Assembly: GCA_963771435.1 (NCBI GenBank)
Contig: CAVYTF010000009.1
Location: forward strand, 124,001 to 188,000
DNA length: 64,000 nucleotides
Origin: CAVYTF01 sp963771435
GTDB taxonomy: Bacteria > Bacteroidota > Bacteroidia > Chitinophagales > Chitinophagaceae
Direction: 5' to 3'
Part shown: positions 56,101 to 64,000 of the stretch, piece after piece
How the letters are laid out: every line of letters begins with the position of its first letter
How positions within the stretch are numbered: the stretch's first letter is position 1
The notes under the pieces: model-generated
Told to the model about the DNA's origin: nothing
The model's input: only the letters and a program-made list of their open reading frames with translations
The model's database searches: none
Made by a program: the position numbers and the translations under genes

Positions 56101-59100
56101 AGCGGCACGTCTATTGGTATGTCAAAGAACACAGGAGGAAGCACACAGCAGTTTTATGTTATGGCAGAAGCGCCTGCCATCAGCATTTCAAGCGCTTTAT
56201 CACCTACATCAGAAACGGCCACCTACGGTACGGCATCTGCTTATATGACACTTAGCGTAAGCGGGGCAGCAATGCTTTCGGGCATTACAGTAACGCCGCC
56301 TACGGGCTTTGTGGTTTGTTTAACCAGCGGAGGCACTTATTCCTCTTCTGTAGTGGTGGGTGCTGCGGGCACTATAGCAAGTACTCCCGTGTACATTGAA
56401 CTTTCTGCGGCAGATGCAGCAGGCACTTATTCAGGCAATATAACTTTATCCGCTACAAGTGCAACTAATGTTACAACTGCTATCTCAACGAGCACGGTAA
56501 ATAAAGCCACTTTGACGATAAACCCAACCGCAAGCCAAACCAAGGCATATGGAACGAACGACCCTTCGGACGGGTTTACCTATAGCTATACAGGATTAGT
56601 TGCAGGCGGCAATATTAGTGGAATGCTTGGGCGTGCTGCAGGAGAAAATGTGCACAGTTACGCCTATAATATTGGAAGCCTGACCGTATCAAATGCCGTC
56701 AATTATACGATAAACCTAACAGCAGGAACGTTTGCTATTCTCCCAACTTCACTTATCATCACAAGGGGCTTAGGGCAAAGCAAAACATACGGTGCCAACG
56801 ACCCTTCAGGAGGGTTTACCTATACCAGTTCAGGATTAGTTAGCGGCGTTACACCAACTTACTGGAACAGTTCGGGCAGCCTTGTTGCTGACGGGAGCGC
56901 TATTAATGATGTAGTGAATGGTAAAATGGGGCGCGCTGCGGGAGAAAATGCAGCTACCTATTTTTATAACATTGGGAGCGTGGTAGCAGGCGACCCGTCC
57001 AATTATACAACAACGTTTACTGTTGGCACGTTTGCTATTCTTCCAGCTTCACTCACCATTTTCCCAACGGCAGGCCAAAGCAAAGTGTACGGAACAAATG
57101 ACCCATCAGGCGGGTTTACCTATTCCAGTTCAGGATTGGTTAGCGGGGTCACACCTACGTACTGGAACGGTTCGGGCAACCTTGTTGGTGATGGTACCAT
57201 CAATGATGTACTAAGTGGAAATCTTTGGCGTGCCGCGGGAGAAAATGTAAACACATATTCTTATAATTTAGGGAATTTAGCGGCATCTACCCCTTCAAAT
57301 TATACTACCAGCTTAACTGCAGGTACTTTTGCCATCACCCCTGCTTCACTTACCTTCATTCCCACGGCAGGGCGAAGCAAGGTGTACGGAACAAATGACC
57401 CATCAGGCGGATTCCCCTACAACAGGACGGGATTAGTTAGCGGTGTTACACCAACATACTGGAACAGTTCAGGCAGCCTTGTAGCTGACGGCAGTGCTAT
57501 TAATGATGCAGAAAGCGGTAACCTGGGGCGTGCTGCGGGAGAAAATGTAGGCACGTATGCTTATAATTTGGGTAGTAAGTCAGCATCCGACCCTTCCAAT
57601 TATACAACAAGTATAACTGCAGCCACGTTTGCCATTACTCCGGCGACACTTACTATTACACCAACCACAGGCCAAAGCAAGGTATATGGAACGAACGACC
57701 CATCCGGCGGCTTTACCTATGGCAGTGCGGGCTTAATTACTGGTGTTACCCCCACTTACTGGAATAGTTCAGGCAGCTTGGTTGCTGAGAGCAGTGCTAT
57801 TAATGATGTTTTGAGCGGCCGGCTTGGACGCACAGCAGGAGAAAATGTTGGGACCTATGCTTATAATTTGGGGAGTTTGGCAACGGGTGACCCATCTGAT
57901 TATACAACAGGTTTCACAGCAGGCAGTTTTGCAATTACTGCTGCTTCTTTAACTATTACCGCAAACAATATTATTAAGTGCAACGGCGCTACCTATAATT
58001 TTACAGGAACGGAGTTCACTACAGCCGGCCTGGCTAATGGTGATGGAGTGAGCAGTATAAGCTTAAGCAGTACAGGTGCATCATCTTCAGCAACTCCGGG
58101 CTCTTATCCGATAACTATTACCCCGGGTTCCGCAACAGGAACAGGGTTGAATAATTACACTATTAACTATGCCAACGGCACTTTAAAGGTTGAGGCGCTT
58201 GTGCTGGCTATGACACAGGTAAACCCTGATTGTTATGGCGATCCCGGGTCCTTGTCAGGCTCAGTAACCGGTGGCACAGTTCCGTACATGTACACCGTGA
58301 ACACCGGTTTAACTTATAATACAGGAGCGATAGTTTACGGCCCAAGCGCTACCTCGCTTTACAGCCCTGTAGCCCCGGGTTATTATACCTACTCAGTAAC
58401 GGATAGTGCAGGATGTATGGCAATAGCCGCAAGGCTCAGCGTGAACCCGCTGACGCAAACAGCGGTACTTCTAGGGGCAGCGCCTGCACCACCAGTTACC
58501 CAAATATGCTATGGAAGTACAAAGTCCATTACTACCATACCAATAGGAGGAGCTACTCCCTACACCTACAGCCTGAACACAAACGGGGTTAGCGGCCCTT
58601 TTGTAGCAAGTGCCAACAGGTATTTTAGTGTGCCTGCGGGAACTTATTATATAACTGTAAAGGACAATATAGGTTGTTCGTACACCAGCAACACAGTAAG
58701 CATTGCTCAACCGGCAGCAGCCGTGTCCTTCACAACCAGCATCGGTGGGCAGGCATGTAACACGCTGGCAGGAATAATAGTAACGGCAGCAGGCGGCTAT
58801 GGCGGCTACACTTACAGCGATGATGGCGGCACAACGTACCAGCCCGTGAATATGTTCAGCAGGTTGTCGTATGGCAGTTATACTGTAGCAGTAAAAGACC
58901 AAAACGGATGTGCGGCAACTCCTGCCGTGGTTAAGTTTAGCCCACTGACCTCTTCTCCTATCACAGCATCAAAGAACCCGATCTGTCCCGGTTCAGGCAC
59001 AACCATTTATACAGTGCCAAACGGCGGAACGGCCCCTTATTCTTACAGTCTTGACGGGTTGTTATATGTACCAGCCAACGGCCGTTACTTTTACGTACCG

Positions 59101-59493
59101 GGGGGGCAGCATACCATAACGGTTAAGGATAATGTAAGCTGCACTTATGGGCCGCTTTCTATAACAATTGACACCTCTTCGGCCAGTTGCGCACCAACGC
59201 TTGCAGGAGGCGGTATAGAAGAATTACAGAAACTTTCGCCATCAGGGGCAATGTTTCAGGCACATGTGATGCCAAACCCTGCTCAAACCACCTTCCACTT
59301 ACAGTTAGAGAGCAACAGCAGGGAAGAAGTAGAATTAGTTGTGATGAACATGCTTGGTGTGAAAGTATATGAAGGCCGTGGCGGCATAGATGATACTTTT
59401 GAGTTTGGAGGGCCCTTTACCAGCGGTATATACATCCTGCAGATAAGGCAGGGGAATACAGTCCATACTGTGAAGCTGGTAAAAGGGAACTAG
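53110..59493 (+). CDS. Giant T9SS adhesin 2 with 5 MBG repeats
   Basis: The intact paralog of the preceding gene, 2127 residues. Order: extended N-region and signal peptide ending VATAQ (about 1-57), Gly-rich domain (58-290), FN3-like unit (about 293-395), beta-helix-like region (400-830), a barrel-like region (GPLNWALPANL), five MBG repeats (1134-1612), a diverged MBG unit, four SprB-like repeats (PYMYTVNTG, PYTYSLNTNG, GYTYSDDG, PYSYSLDG), and the T9SS type A sorting domain (about 2047-2127). Exported by the Sec and type IX systems to the surface. The MBG and SprB repeats suggest adhesion or gliding; the ligand is unknown. Confidence 0.92.
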   Translation: MNTNPSCMTARSFSIATVRTDRFLPDLSFRKTSNYILRGCFSALLFLLFSEVATAQTTVSFTQPGTTTYVIPQGVTSITVQAYGGGGAGGSNNGAHGDSSGSGGGGGAYTSTTLSVTAGATYYVTVGAGGVAATGLGGSGGSSWINTSNTASGAPVLAAAGSGGRVSTTVAGLGALASACTPTAGASSGANGGIGCVSTFIGYGGGGGGGSSAPVALNGDGPGFAGQPGYGGPGGYGANDIEYGGNGGFETGGELSNILPGGGGGGSSNAAYLGGNGAGGKVTISFATPVCTAPTGVGGTLTLTATAGQITGTFTAPSPAPTNYLVIRTTSATTPTAPGNGITYAVQTNALGGFIVSDTTMTGFTDDGLASNTKYWYWIYSQNSTECSGGPLYATSSLSNSATTPTCSARSLTWAGLGSNLAHSTSLVWGTAANWSTTSATYTAAATPPDGCATVTIPISSSFAYTATDYALPLTANTTIASLTITSATDNGFMVDAGTFNLDILGNFSISSAGTSGFSTGLTGNGGNISIGGTATIGDASDRGLSYIGPDETAIQSNELGIPETYIFGGNVTFNVNGSVNYDFALAIFNSTSAQSVSTFNSNSYFTNITIGSALTLSGGTAGDCIGLFPAQGQASSSNLTIAPGASLTLPSGFGLNVEGGNTLTLGKGSTLFVNGATNPAPYGAVAGSNFPGFYINNLTAGTVSYGAAASQTVYNPGIRGFAAPYGNLIIANSGGAVATASSGEDQFDNTVGLTIAGNLTINSGASFAGGSYLHSIAGNWANNGTFTAGTSTVTFNGASQQTLAGVTSLYTSIFYDLIMNNTATGSTGGLSLINNATVTNVLTLTSGEISTGSSTLLVSNTAATAVSGGSTASFVNGPLNWALPANLTKGTNIYTFPVGAGSTYLPYSADSLTTGATGPTLQVQAFAASSGGTGDGTTLASNGNLSTSEYWNSTLLSGSYTNASISLTRQTAVSPFNIIAKSSSKTGAYTSIGGTASGTSIGMSKNTGGSTQQFYVMAEAPAISISSALSPTSETATYGTASAYMTLSVSGAAMLSGITVTPPTGFVVCLTSGGTYSSSVVVGAAGTIASTPVYIELSAADAAGTYSGNITLSATSATNVTTAISTSTVNKATLTINPTASQTKAYGTNDPSDGFTYSYTGLVAGGNISGMLGRAAGENVHSYAYNIGSLTVSNAVNYTINLTAGTFAILPTSLIITRGLGQSKTYGANDPSGGFTYTSSGLVSGVTPTYWNSSGSLVADGSAINDVVNGKMGRAAGENAATYFYNIGSVVAGDPSNYTTTFTVGTFAILPASLTIFPTAGQSKVYGTNDPSGGFTYSSSGLVSGVTPTYWNGSGNLVGDGTINDVLSGNLWRAAGENVNTYSYNLGNLAASTPSNYTTSLTAGTFAITPASLTFIPTAGRSKVYGTNDPSGGFPYNRTGLVSGVTPTYWNSSGSLVADGSAINDAESGNLGRAAGENVGTYAYNLGSKSASDPSNYTTSITAATFAITPATLTITPTTGQSKVYGTNDPSGGFTYGSAGLITGVTPTYWNSSGSLVAESSAINDVLSGRLGRTAGENVGTYAYNLGSLATGDPSDYTTGFTAGSFAITAASLTITANNIIKCNGATYNFTGTEFTTAGLANGDGVSSISLSSTGASSSATPGSYPITITPGSATGTGLNNYTINYANGTLKVEALVLAMTQVNPDCYGDPGSLSGSVTGGTVPYMYTVNTGLTYNTGAIVYGPSATSLYSPVAPGYYTYSVTDSAGCMAIAARLSVNPLTQTAVLLGAAPAPPVTQICYGSTKSITTIPIGGATPYTYSLNTNGVSGPFVASANRYFSVPAGTYYITVKDNIGCSYTSNTVSIAQPAAAVSFTTSIGGQACNTLAGIIVTAAGGYGGYTYSDDGGTTYQPVNMFSRLSYGSYTVAVKDQNGCAATPAVVKFSPLTSSPITASKNPICPGSGTTIYTVPNGGTAPYSYSLDGLLYVPANGRYFYVPGGQHTITVKDNVSCTYGPLSITIDTSSASCAPTLAGGGIEELQKLSPSGAMFQAHVMPNPAQTTFHLQLESNSREEVELVVMNMLGVKVYEGRGGIDDTFEFGGPFTSGIYILQIRQGNTVHTVKLVKGN

Positions 59494-59522
59494 GGAGAAT
59501 AAAGAATTAGGAATAATGATTT

Positions 59523-59553
59523 AAAGGCCATCCTGAAAGGGGTGGCTTTTTTT
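59523..59553 (+). terminator. Terminator of adhesin 2
   Basis: AAAGGCCATCC, a short loop and GGGTGGCTTT form an imperfect stem followed by a run of T, 30 bp after the stop codon. Confidence 0.7.
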
Positions 59554-59685
59554 GCGGCAAACAGACACACAAAGACCGAAGAAGTGTTGATAGCTTCCTG
59601 TGCATACCCATCGTTTCACTTTGAAACATTAGCATTTTTGCAGCAACATTCCCCGGCTTTATTATAAATACCCATTTTACACCCC

Positions 59686-59790
59686 CTTATACTGTACTTA
59701 TACTGAACTTATACTGAACTTATACTGTAGTTATACTGAACTTATACTGGCTTTCCTTCACGCCACCCTTATGCCACCTCCCTTGTACCT
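59686..59790. repeat. Composite element E5 (inverted): 11-bp array CTTATACTGWA
   Basis: Six 11-bp units (59686-59751) of the same type as E1, preceded by CCCCC and followed by a C-rich block (CACGCCACCCTTATGCCACC). It lies in the convergent gap 59494-59816 between adhesin 2 and the M1 peptidase gene; no gene is visible there. Confidence 0.9.
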
Positions 59791-59816
59791 ACGGCCCAAC
59801 GCCGAATTATACACCC

Positions 59817-61679
59817 TTACTTTGCATCAGGCACTGCGATCTTGTTGTTTGCGCGGTTAATGTCTGCCATTCGCAGGCTTGGGTCTATCTCTATTTGTTT
59901 TATGTCCCCAACGGCCCTGCTTAGAAGAAGGGTGTAATCGGGGTCGGTCCATTTCCAGTCGGCGGCTACTGTAAAGGGGATGCTTTTGTTCTCGGATGCT
60001 TTTGCGCCGTACATTAAGTCCATAGGTATATTATACATTTCGCTGGAGCCGTCTTTGTAGGTAACCAGCACATCCACCGGCATGGGCATATAGCCGACGC
60101 GCTTTAGGGTAAGGGCGGCCTTCCCGTTGGAATCATTGATGTCGCCTAAGGCGTAATCGATGGTTTTGGTGGAGTTTATCCAATATTCTTTGTACCACTG
60201 GAGTTCCATGCCGCTTACTTTTTCGGCAACGCGGATAAAGTCGTTGGGGTTGGGATGTTTAAAGCGCCATTCGTTATAATATTCCAGGAAGATCTTATCA
60301 AGCACAGAATCGCCTACTATATAACCAAGCTGGGGAAGAAATATGCCGCCTTTGTCATAGACACCAAGCCCATAAGCAAAATTGGTGTTGTAATGGTCGG
60401 CATGTGTAGATAGAGGTTCTTCGCGAGGGCTTTTTGCAAGGGCGCGGTAACCTGCGTATATATTGCTGTAAGGAAAGGTTGTATCGCGCCGCGCCCAAGC
60501 GAGCGAGCGGGTAGAGGCATAAGTAGTGAAGCCTTCGTCCATCCAGGGATAAAGGCTTTCGTTTGTTCCTAACATTCCCTGGTACCAACTGTGCGTCCAT
60601 TCGTGGATGGCACCGTCAAGGCCGGGGCCGCGTATCAAGGTTGCCATGGGATATTCCATACCGCCGTCGCCGCCTTGTATGAAAGAATAATTTTTATATG
60701 GATAAGGGCCATAGGTCTTTGCCATAAACGGATAACATATAACAGCTGTGTCAAGAAGATGCTGCCATTTGATCATTTCCGAAGGAACATTCTTGAAAAC
60801 GACGTATAGCAAGGGGCCGTTTTTAATTTGCTGTTTTAGCATAATATAAGTGGGATCAGCAGCCCATACAAAGTCGTGCACATTTTGTGCAGAGAATTTC
60901 CAAAGGAGAGTAGGCGAAAAAGGATGAGGCATAGGAGGAAGGTTGCTATAGCCAAAGCCCACTTCGTTTGCGTTTTGGATGGTACCAGTGCCGGCAAGCA
61001 TATAGGTTTTGTCTATGGTGATGTTTACATCATAATCGCCCCAAACGCCATAAAATTCCCGTGCTATGTATGGATCAGCGTTCCAGCCCTGGTAATCATA
61101 CTCGGCCATTTTTGGATACCACTGGCTCATGCTGTAGCAAACTCCTTCGGCATTGTCGCGCCCGCTGCGGCGAACCTGCAAAGGTACCTGTGCGCTGAAA
61201 GCCATATCAAGGGAGGTTTTAGAATGAGGCAGAATTGGAGTAGATAGTTTTACTTCAAGGATGGTTTCGTGGTAAATGAGTTGCTGGGCTATGCCGTTTA
61301 TTTTGATAAACTGAACGGAGTCGTAGCCAATTTCATTAGGCTGCAATTTGCTGATACGGTCTTTTATACGAGGATCCCAGTCGTACCTGTTGTTGCCTTT
61401 TGCGTCAGTGCCATCTACAATTTTGCCAAGCTCACGGCTGCGCACGTCCATCATGCTGTTTGGCTGGAAGGCGTTCCAATACAAATGAAAGAATATCCTG
61501 TTTAAAGTATCGGGAGAATTGTTCCAATAATCAATTTTTTCAGTGGCAGTAAAACGATTTGTCAAAACATTCATGTTTACACCGATCGTGTATTTGATGT
61601 GTTGCTGCCAGCGATCCGGTTGAGCATGTGTAGAGTTTACTACACAGAAAAATAAGACATACAGGCTTAACTTTTTCAT
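59817..61679 (-). CDS. M1 family metallopeptidase
   Basis: A 620-residue exported zinc aminopeptidase. The signal peptide MKKLSLYVLFFCVVNSTHAQ is followed by an N-terminal beta domain (about 25-270), the exopeptidase-type motif GGMEYPMATLI, the zinc motif HEWTH in AIHEWTHSWYQG, and the third ligand Glu in WMDEGFTTYAS. The C-terminal domain is short. Bacteroidota carry many such periplasmic or surface M1 enzymes for peptide use. No operon partner is evident. Confidence 0.93.
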   Translation of the reverse strand: MKKLSLYVLFFCVVNSTHAQPDRWQQHIKYTIGVNMNVLTNRFTATEKIDYWNNSPDTLNRIFFHLYWNAFQPNSMMDVRSRELGKIVDGTDAKGNNRYDWDPRIKDRISKLQPNEIGYDSVQFIKINGIAQQLIYHETILEVKLSTPILPHSKTSLDMAFSAQVPLQVRRSGRDNAEGVCYSMSQWYPKMAEYDYQGWNADPYIAREFYGVWGDYDVNITIDKTYMLAGTGTIQNANEVGFGYSNLPPMPHPFSPTLLWKFSAQNVHDFVWAADPTYIMLKQQIKNGPLLYVVFKNVPSEMIKWQHLLDTAVICYPFMAKTYGPYPYKNYSFIQGGDGGMEYPMATLIRGPGLDGAIHEWTHSWYQGMLGTNESLYPWMDEGFTTYASTRSLAWARRDTTFPYSNIYAGYRALAKSPREEPLSTHADHYNTNFAYGLGVYDKGGIFLPQLGYIVGDSVLDKIFLEYYNEWRFKHPNPNDFIRVAEKVSGMELQWYKEYWINSTKTIDYALGDINDSNGKAALTLKRVGYMPMPVDVLVTYKDGSSEMYNIPMDLMYGAKASENKSIPFTVAADWKWTDPDYTLLLSRAVGDIKQIEIDPSLRMADINRANNKIAVPDAK

Positions 61680-61719
61680 GAGATAGATCTTGAAGGGGAC
61701 GAAGGTATTTTAAAAAACA

Positions 61720-61752
61720 AAGCCTGCAACAGGTTTGAACTGCTACAGGCTT
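61720..61752 (-). terminator. Terminator of the PepSY-like gene
   Basis: AAGCCTG and CAGGCTT arms enclose a 19-nt loop; on the minus strand a T-rich run follows. It separates the PepSY-like gene from the M1 peptidase gene. Confidence 0.65.
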
Positions 61753-61776
61753 GTTATAATTTTTAATTTAAACGAC

Positions 61777-62205
61777 TTATAAGGTCATTGCATCTTTTGC
61801 CAAAGACCCATTGGGGTCGAAGTAAAGATATTTTATCTGTACATCACTTTTTCTAATGTCAACACGGTATTGGGTACCAGCTGGTTTTTGAATTTCTACA
61901 GCATTGGTTGTTTTCCAATCAGTGTATTTGCTTTTTCTGAAACCGTCTTTTACACTGGAAGGCAGGTCGTCAAAAGTTGTTGCTTTATCTGTTTCAACCC
62001 AGTCGCCAGAGCCTTTGAAATAAGCGTCTGTTTTAGTTCCGTTCAAAACGAAACTTGCTTCAAAAGAAGATAACTTGTGTTTCCAGCTTACCGTTTGAGC
62101 ATCGGGGTATTTGGCTTTTAAAGCGGTTGTAACGCTTGCAGGTATTTGCGCATTGCAAACAAAAGCAGCGGTAAAAAATGTAAATGCTAAAAGAAACTTT
62201 TTCAT
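61777..62205 (-). CDS. PepSY-like exported protein
   Basis: A 142-residue periplasmic protein with the signal peptide MKKFLLAFTFFTAAFVCNA. The domain resembles the Bacteroidota PepSY-like (PF11396) repeat: VTTALKAKYPDAQTVSWKHK, FEASFVLNGTKTDAYF, VETDKATTFDDLPSSVKDGF and YRVDIRKSDVQIKYLYFDPNG. Function unknown; such domains are compared with beta-lactamase-inhibitor folds. Its own terminator suggests a single-gene transcript. Confidence 0.87.
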   Translation of the reverse strand: MKKFLLAFTFFTAAFVCNAQIPASVTTALKAKYPDAQTVSWKHKLSSFEASFVLNGTKTDAYFKGSGDWVETDKATTFDDLPSSVKDGFRKSKYTDWKTTNAVEIQKPAGTQYRVDIRKSDVQIKYLYFDPNGSLAKDAMTL

Positions 62206-62230
62206 GAAACTATATTTATTTAAAAAATGG

Positions 62231-62893
62231 TTACTTACCTTGTATGACTATTACTATTTCTCCCTTCACAGTTTTCTCTTTGAAGTATAAGCAAACATCA
62301 TGCAAGGTTCCTCTTTTGGTTTCTTCAAACATCTTTGTCAGCTCCCGGCTGACACTGCATTGCCTTTCTGCACCGAAATAGCCAGCAAGCTCTTCAAGCG
62401 TTTTCACGAGGCGAACGGGACTTTCATATATTACTATTGTACGGTCGTCTTCAGCAAGTTTTATAAGCCTGGTCTGCCTGCCTTTTTTTAAAGGCAGGAA
62501 ACCTTCAAAGACAAAGCTGTTGCAGGGGATGCCGCTGTTTACCAATGCGGGGACAAAGGCTGTAGGGCCGGGGAGGCACTCTACTTTAATATCATGTTTG
62601 AGGCATTCGCGAACGAGCAAAAAGGCAGGGTCAGAAATGCCGGGTGTGCCTGCGTCTGTTATGAGTGCCATTGTTTTGCCCAGCAATAACAGCTCTGTTA
62701 AATGGGTGACAATTTTATGTTCATTATGCTGGTGGTAGGGAGAAAGTTGCTTTTGGATGTTGTAATGGTTGAGCAATTTAGAGGAAGTGCGGGTATCCTC
62801 ACACAAGATCAGATCTACCTGTTGTAGTATTTCCAAAGCCCGAAGGGTTATATCTTTTAGATTTCCGATAGGTGTTGGGACGAGGTAGAGCAT
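62231..62893 (-). CDS. rsmI: 16S rRNA (cytidine-2'-O)-methyltransferase RsmI
   Basis: Methylates the 2'-OH of C1402 in 16S rRNA with SAM. A 220-residue TP-methylase: LYLVPTPIGNLKDITLRAL, LILCEDTRTSSKLLNHY, ALITDAGTPGISDPAF, VECLPGPTAFVPALVNSGIP and FEGFLPLKKGRQ. The start is ATG 62893; the frame runs 20 codons further upstream without similarity. It is shorter than E. coli RsmI and lacks most of the C-terminal domain, as in many Bacteroidota. Confidence 0.93.
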   Translation of the reverse strand: MLYLVPTPIGNLKDITLRALEILQQVDLILCEDTRTSSKLLNHYNIQKQLSPYHQHNEHKIVTHLTELLLLGKTMALITDAGTPGISDPAFLLVRECLKHDIKVECLPGPTAFVPALVNSGIPCNSFVFEGFLPLKKGRQTRLIKLAEDDRTIVIYESPVRLVKTLEELAGYFGAERQCSVSRELTKMFEETKRGTLHDVCLYFKEKTVKGEIVIVIQGK

Positions 62894-62969
62894 GGGGAGG
62901 TAGGAATTAGTGAATGTGCAGATGTGAAGATGCTCATTCGCGCACCAGCACAATTCATGAATTTATAAA

Positions 62970-63218
62970 TTACTTCACCATTTCGATTTCATAAAATTCC
63001 ATAACGGCGTTGGCAAGTAGTTTTTTGCAGGCATCTTCTGTAAGTTGCTTTGCCTCAACTTCTGAAGCAGCATCTATCTGAAGGGTTATGTGTTTGCCAA
63101 CACGAACATCTTCCACACCGTGCAATCCTAAATTGTGGAGGCCGCTGAGAACTGCCTTGCCCTGTGGGTCAAGCAAATCTTTAAGGGGCATTATTTTAAC
63201 CTGGACATTAAAAATCAT
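62970..63218 (-). CDS. purS: PurS, small subunit of FGAM synthase
   Basis: An 82-residue subunit of phosphoribosylformylglycinamidine synthase, which with PurL and PurQ makes FGAM in purine synthesis. Family features: VQVKIMPLKDLLDPQGKAVL, LGLHGVEDVRVGKHITLQI and ACKKLLANAVMEFYEIEMVK. The start overlaps the end of pssA by 11 bp, so it depends on that transcript. purL and purQ are not in the window. Confidence 0.92.
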   Translation of the reverse strand: MIFNVQVKIMPLKDLLDPQGKAVLSGLHNLGLHGVEDVRVGKHITLQIDAASEVEAKQLTEDACKKLLANAVMEFYEIEMVK

Positions 63219-63984
63219 TTTGGGATCCTTTGGTGAAGAGCAAAGATAAAATTACATAAGCAACAAAAGTTGCAAGAACTGAAAGCCATTGAAAAAGAAT
63301 GGCAGTGACAATTGCAACTGCAGCAAGAATAATGAACGGGAGCAACTTCTTTACATTGAGTTTTTTGAACTTGAAGGCCATCATGGGCATGGTAGAAACC
63401 ATTAAATAACTGACTACAAAAATGACCGCATACCAGAACCACTTATTAATGAGCAATTGAATTGTAAAGTTATTGCTGGTGTACCAATAAATGAGTGGGA
63501 AAGAAGCGATGAGCAAACCGACAGCAGGAATGGGGACACCTTTGAAGCCGTTTGATGGTTCAGTATCAATATTGAATCTTGCTAGCCTGTAAGCGCCGGC
63601 ACAGGGAATAATAAAGGCAGGGAGTAGCCATATTGAACTTATGTCGAGGCCGTCGGGTTGCTGGGCATAGCTCATGCGGAGAAATTCATAGACAATGAGC
63701 CCCGGGGCTACGCCAAAGCTTACGACATCAGCAAGGGAGTCGAGTTGTTTGCCCATTTCGGAAGTGGCTTTTAGTAGACGGGCCACAAAACCATCGAAGA
63801 AATCTATTACTGCTGCGCAGCCAATAAAAACAGAAGCAAGGTAAATTTTTTCAGGAATGATGATATAGTTCTGCCCAGAGTTTTCATCTATTGTATAAAT
63901 TAAACCTGCTTGTAAGATGCATACAATGGCGAGGCAACCGAAAACAAGATTAAGTAAAGTGAAAATATTTGGGATTTGTTTCAT
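63208..63984 (-). CDS. pssA: CDP-diacylglycerol--serine O-phosphatidyltransferase
   Basis: Makes phosphatidylserine, the precursor of phosphatidylethanolamine. A 258-residue membrane protein with about eight helices. The CDP-alcohol transferase motif is complete: DG-x2-AR-x8-G-x3-D-x3-D in FFDGFVARLL, SEMGKQLDSLADVVSFG. The start is ATG 63984, 17 bp from the window end. purS follows with an 11-bp overlap. Confidence 0.93.
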   Translation of the reverse strand: MKQIPNIFTLLNLVFGCLAIVCILQAGLIYTIDENSGQNYIIIPEKIYLASVFIGCAAVIDFFDGFVARLLKATSEMGKQLDSLADVVSFGVAPGLIVYEFLRMSYAQQPDGLDISSIWLLPAFIIPCAGAYRLARFNIDTEPSNGFKGVPIPAVGLLIASFPLIYWYTSNNFTIQLLINKWFWYAVIFVVSYLMVSTMPMMAFKFKKLNVKKLLPFIILAAVAIVTAILFQWLSVLATFVAYVILSLLFTKGSQNDF

Positions 63985-64000
63985 TTACAACAGAGTAAGC

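Overview
The window looks like a chromosome segment of a Bacteroidota bacterium, most likely of the Chitinophagales/Chitinophagaceae type. The grounds are proteins with a type IX secretion (T9SS) C-terminal sorting domain, SprB-like and MBG repeat adhesins, an HU-CCDC81/SPOR-type protein, a DUF2480 protein, LytS/LytTR signalling, almost no Shine-Dalgarno sequences, and promoter boxes of the Bacteroidota form TAnnTTTG. No ribosomal RNA, tRNA, phage, transposase or CRISPR array was seen. RNase P RNA (rnpB) is present at 6099-6448.

Layout. 1-5500: end of a short-chain dehydrogenase, a LytTR regulator with its LytS-type kinase, an HU/SPOR-type membrane protein and a YhhN protein. 5500-13400: a small outer-membrane-like protein, rnpB, an uncharacterised radical SAM enzyme coupled to a membrane protein, a large lipoprotein, a T9SS cargo protein, an intergenic repeat mosaic and a HigBA toxin-antitoxin pair. 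13500-42300: mostly housekeeping genes (glycosyltransferase, ftsE, amidase, AIR synthase, ribF, holA, PolB-type exonuclease, sensor kinase, cysS, two rhomboids, rlmD, a SurA/PpiD-like foldase, recQ, kdsD, manC, rnhA, ppa, flavin reductase, trmO). 43200-59500: two tandem paralogous giant T9SS adhesins that share about 350 bp of upstream DNA but carry 14 and 5 MBG repeats. 59800-64000: M1 peptidase, PepSY-like protein, rsmI, purS and pssA on the minus strand.

The most unusual content is between the genes. Four intergenic regions hold degenerate arrays with a 21-bp period (two DNA turns, or seven codons) whose sequences are unrelated to one another. Five others hold a composite element: a G-rich block plus 4-6 copies of an 11-bp unit of the form CTTATAnnGnn. 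These nine arrays are not CRISPRs and match no element family I know. A further short repeat family appears between genes and also as in-frame peptide insertions inside ribF, cysS and the AIR synthase gene.

Six single-base frameshifts interrupt five otherwise intact genes. They may be sequence errors, and this should be settled before any of these genes is called a pseudogene.
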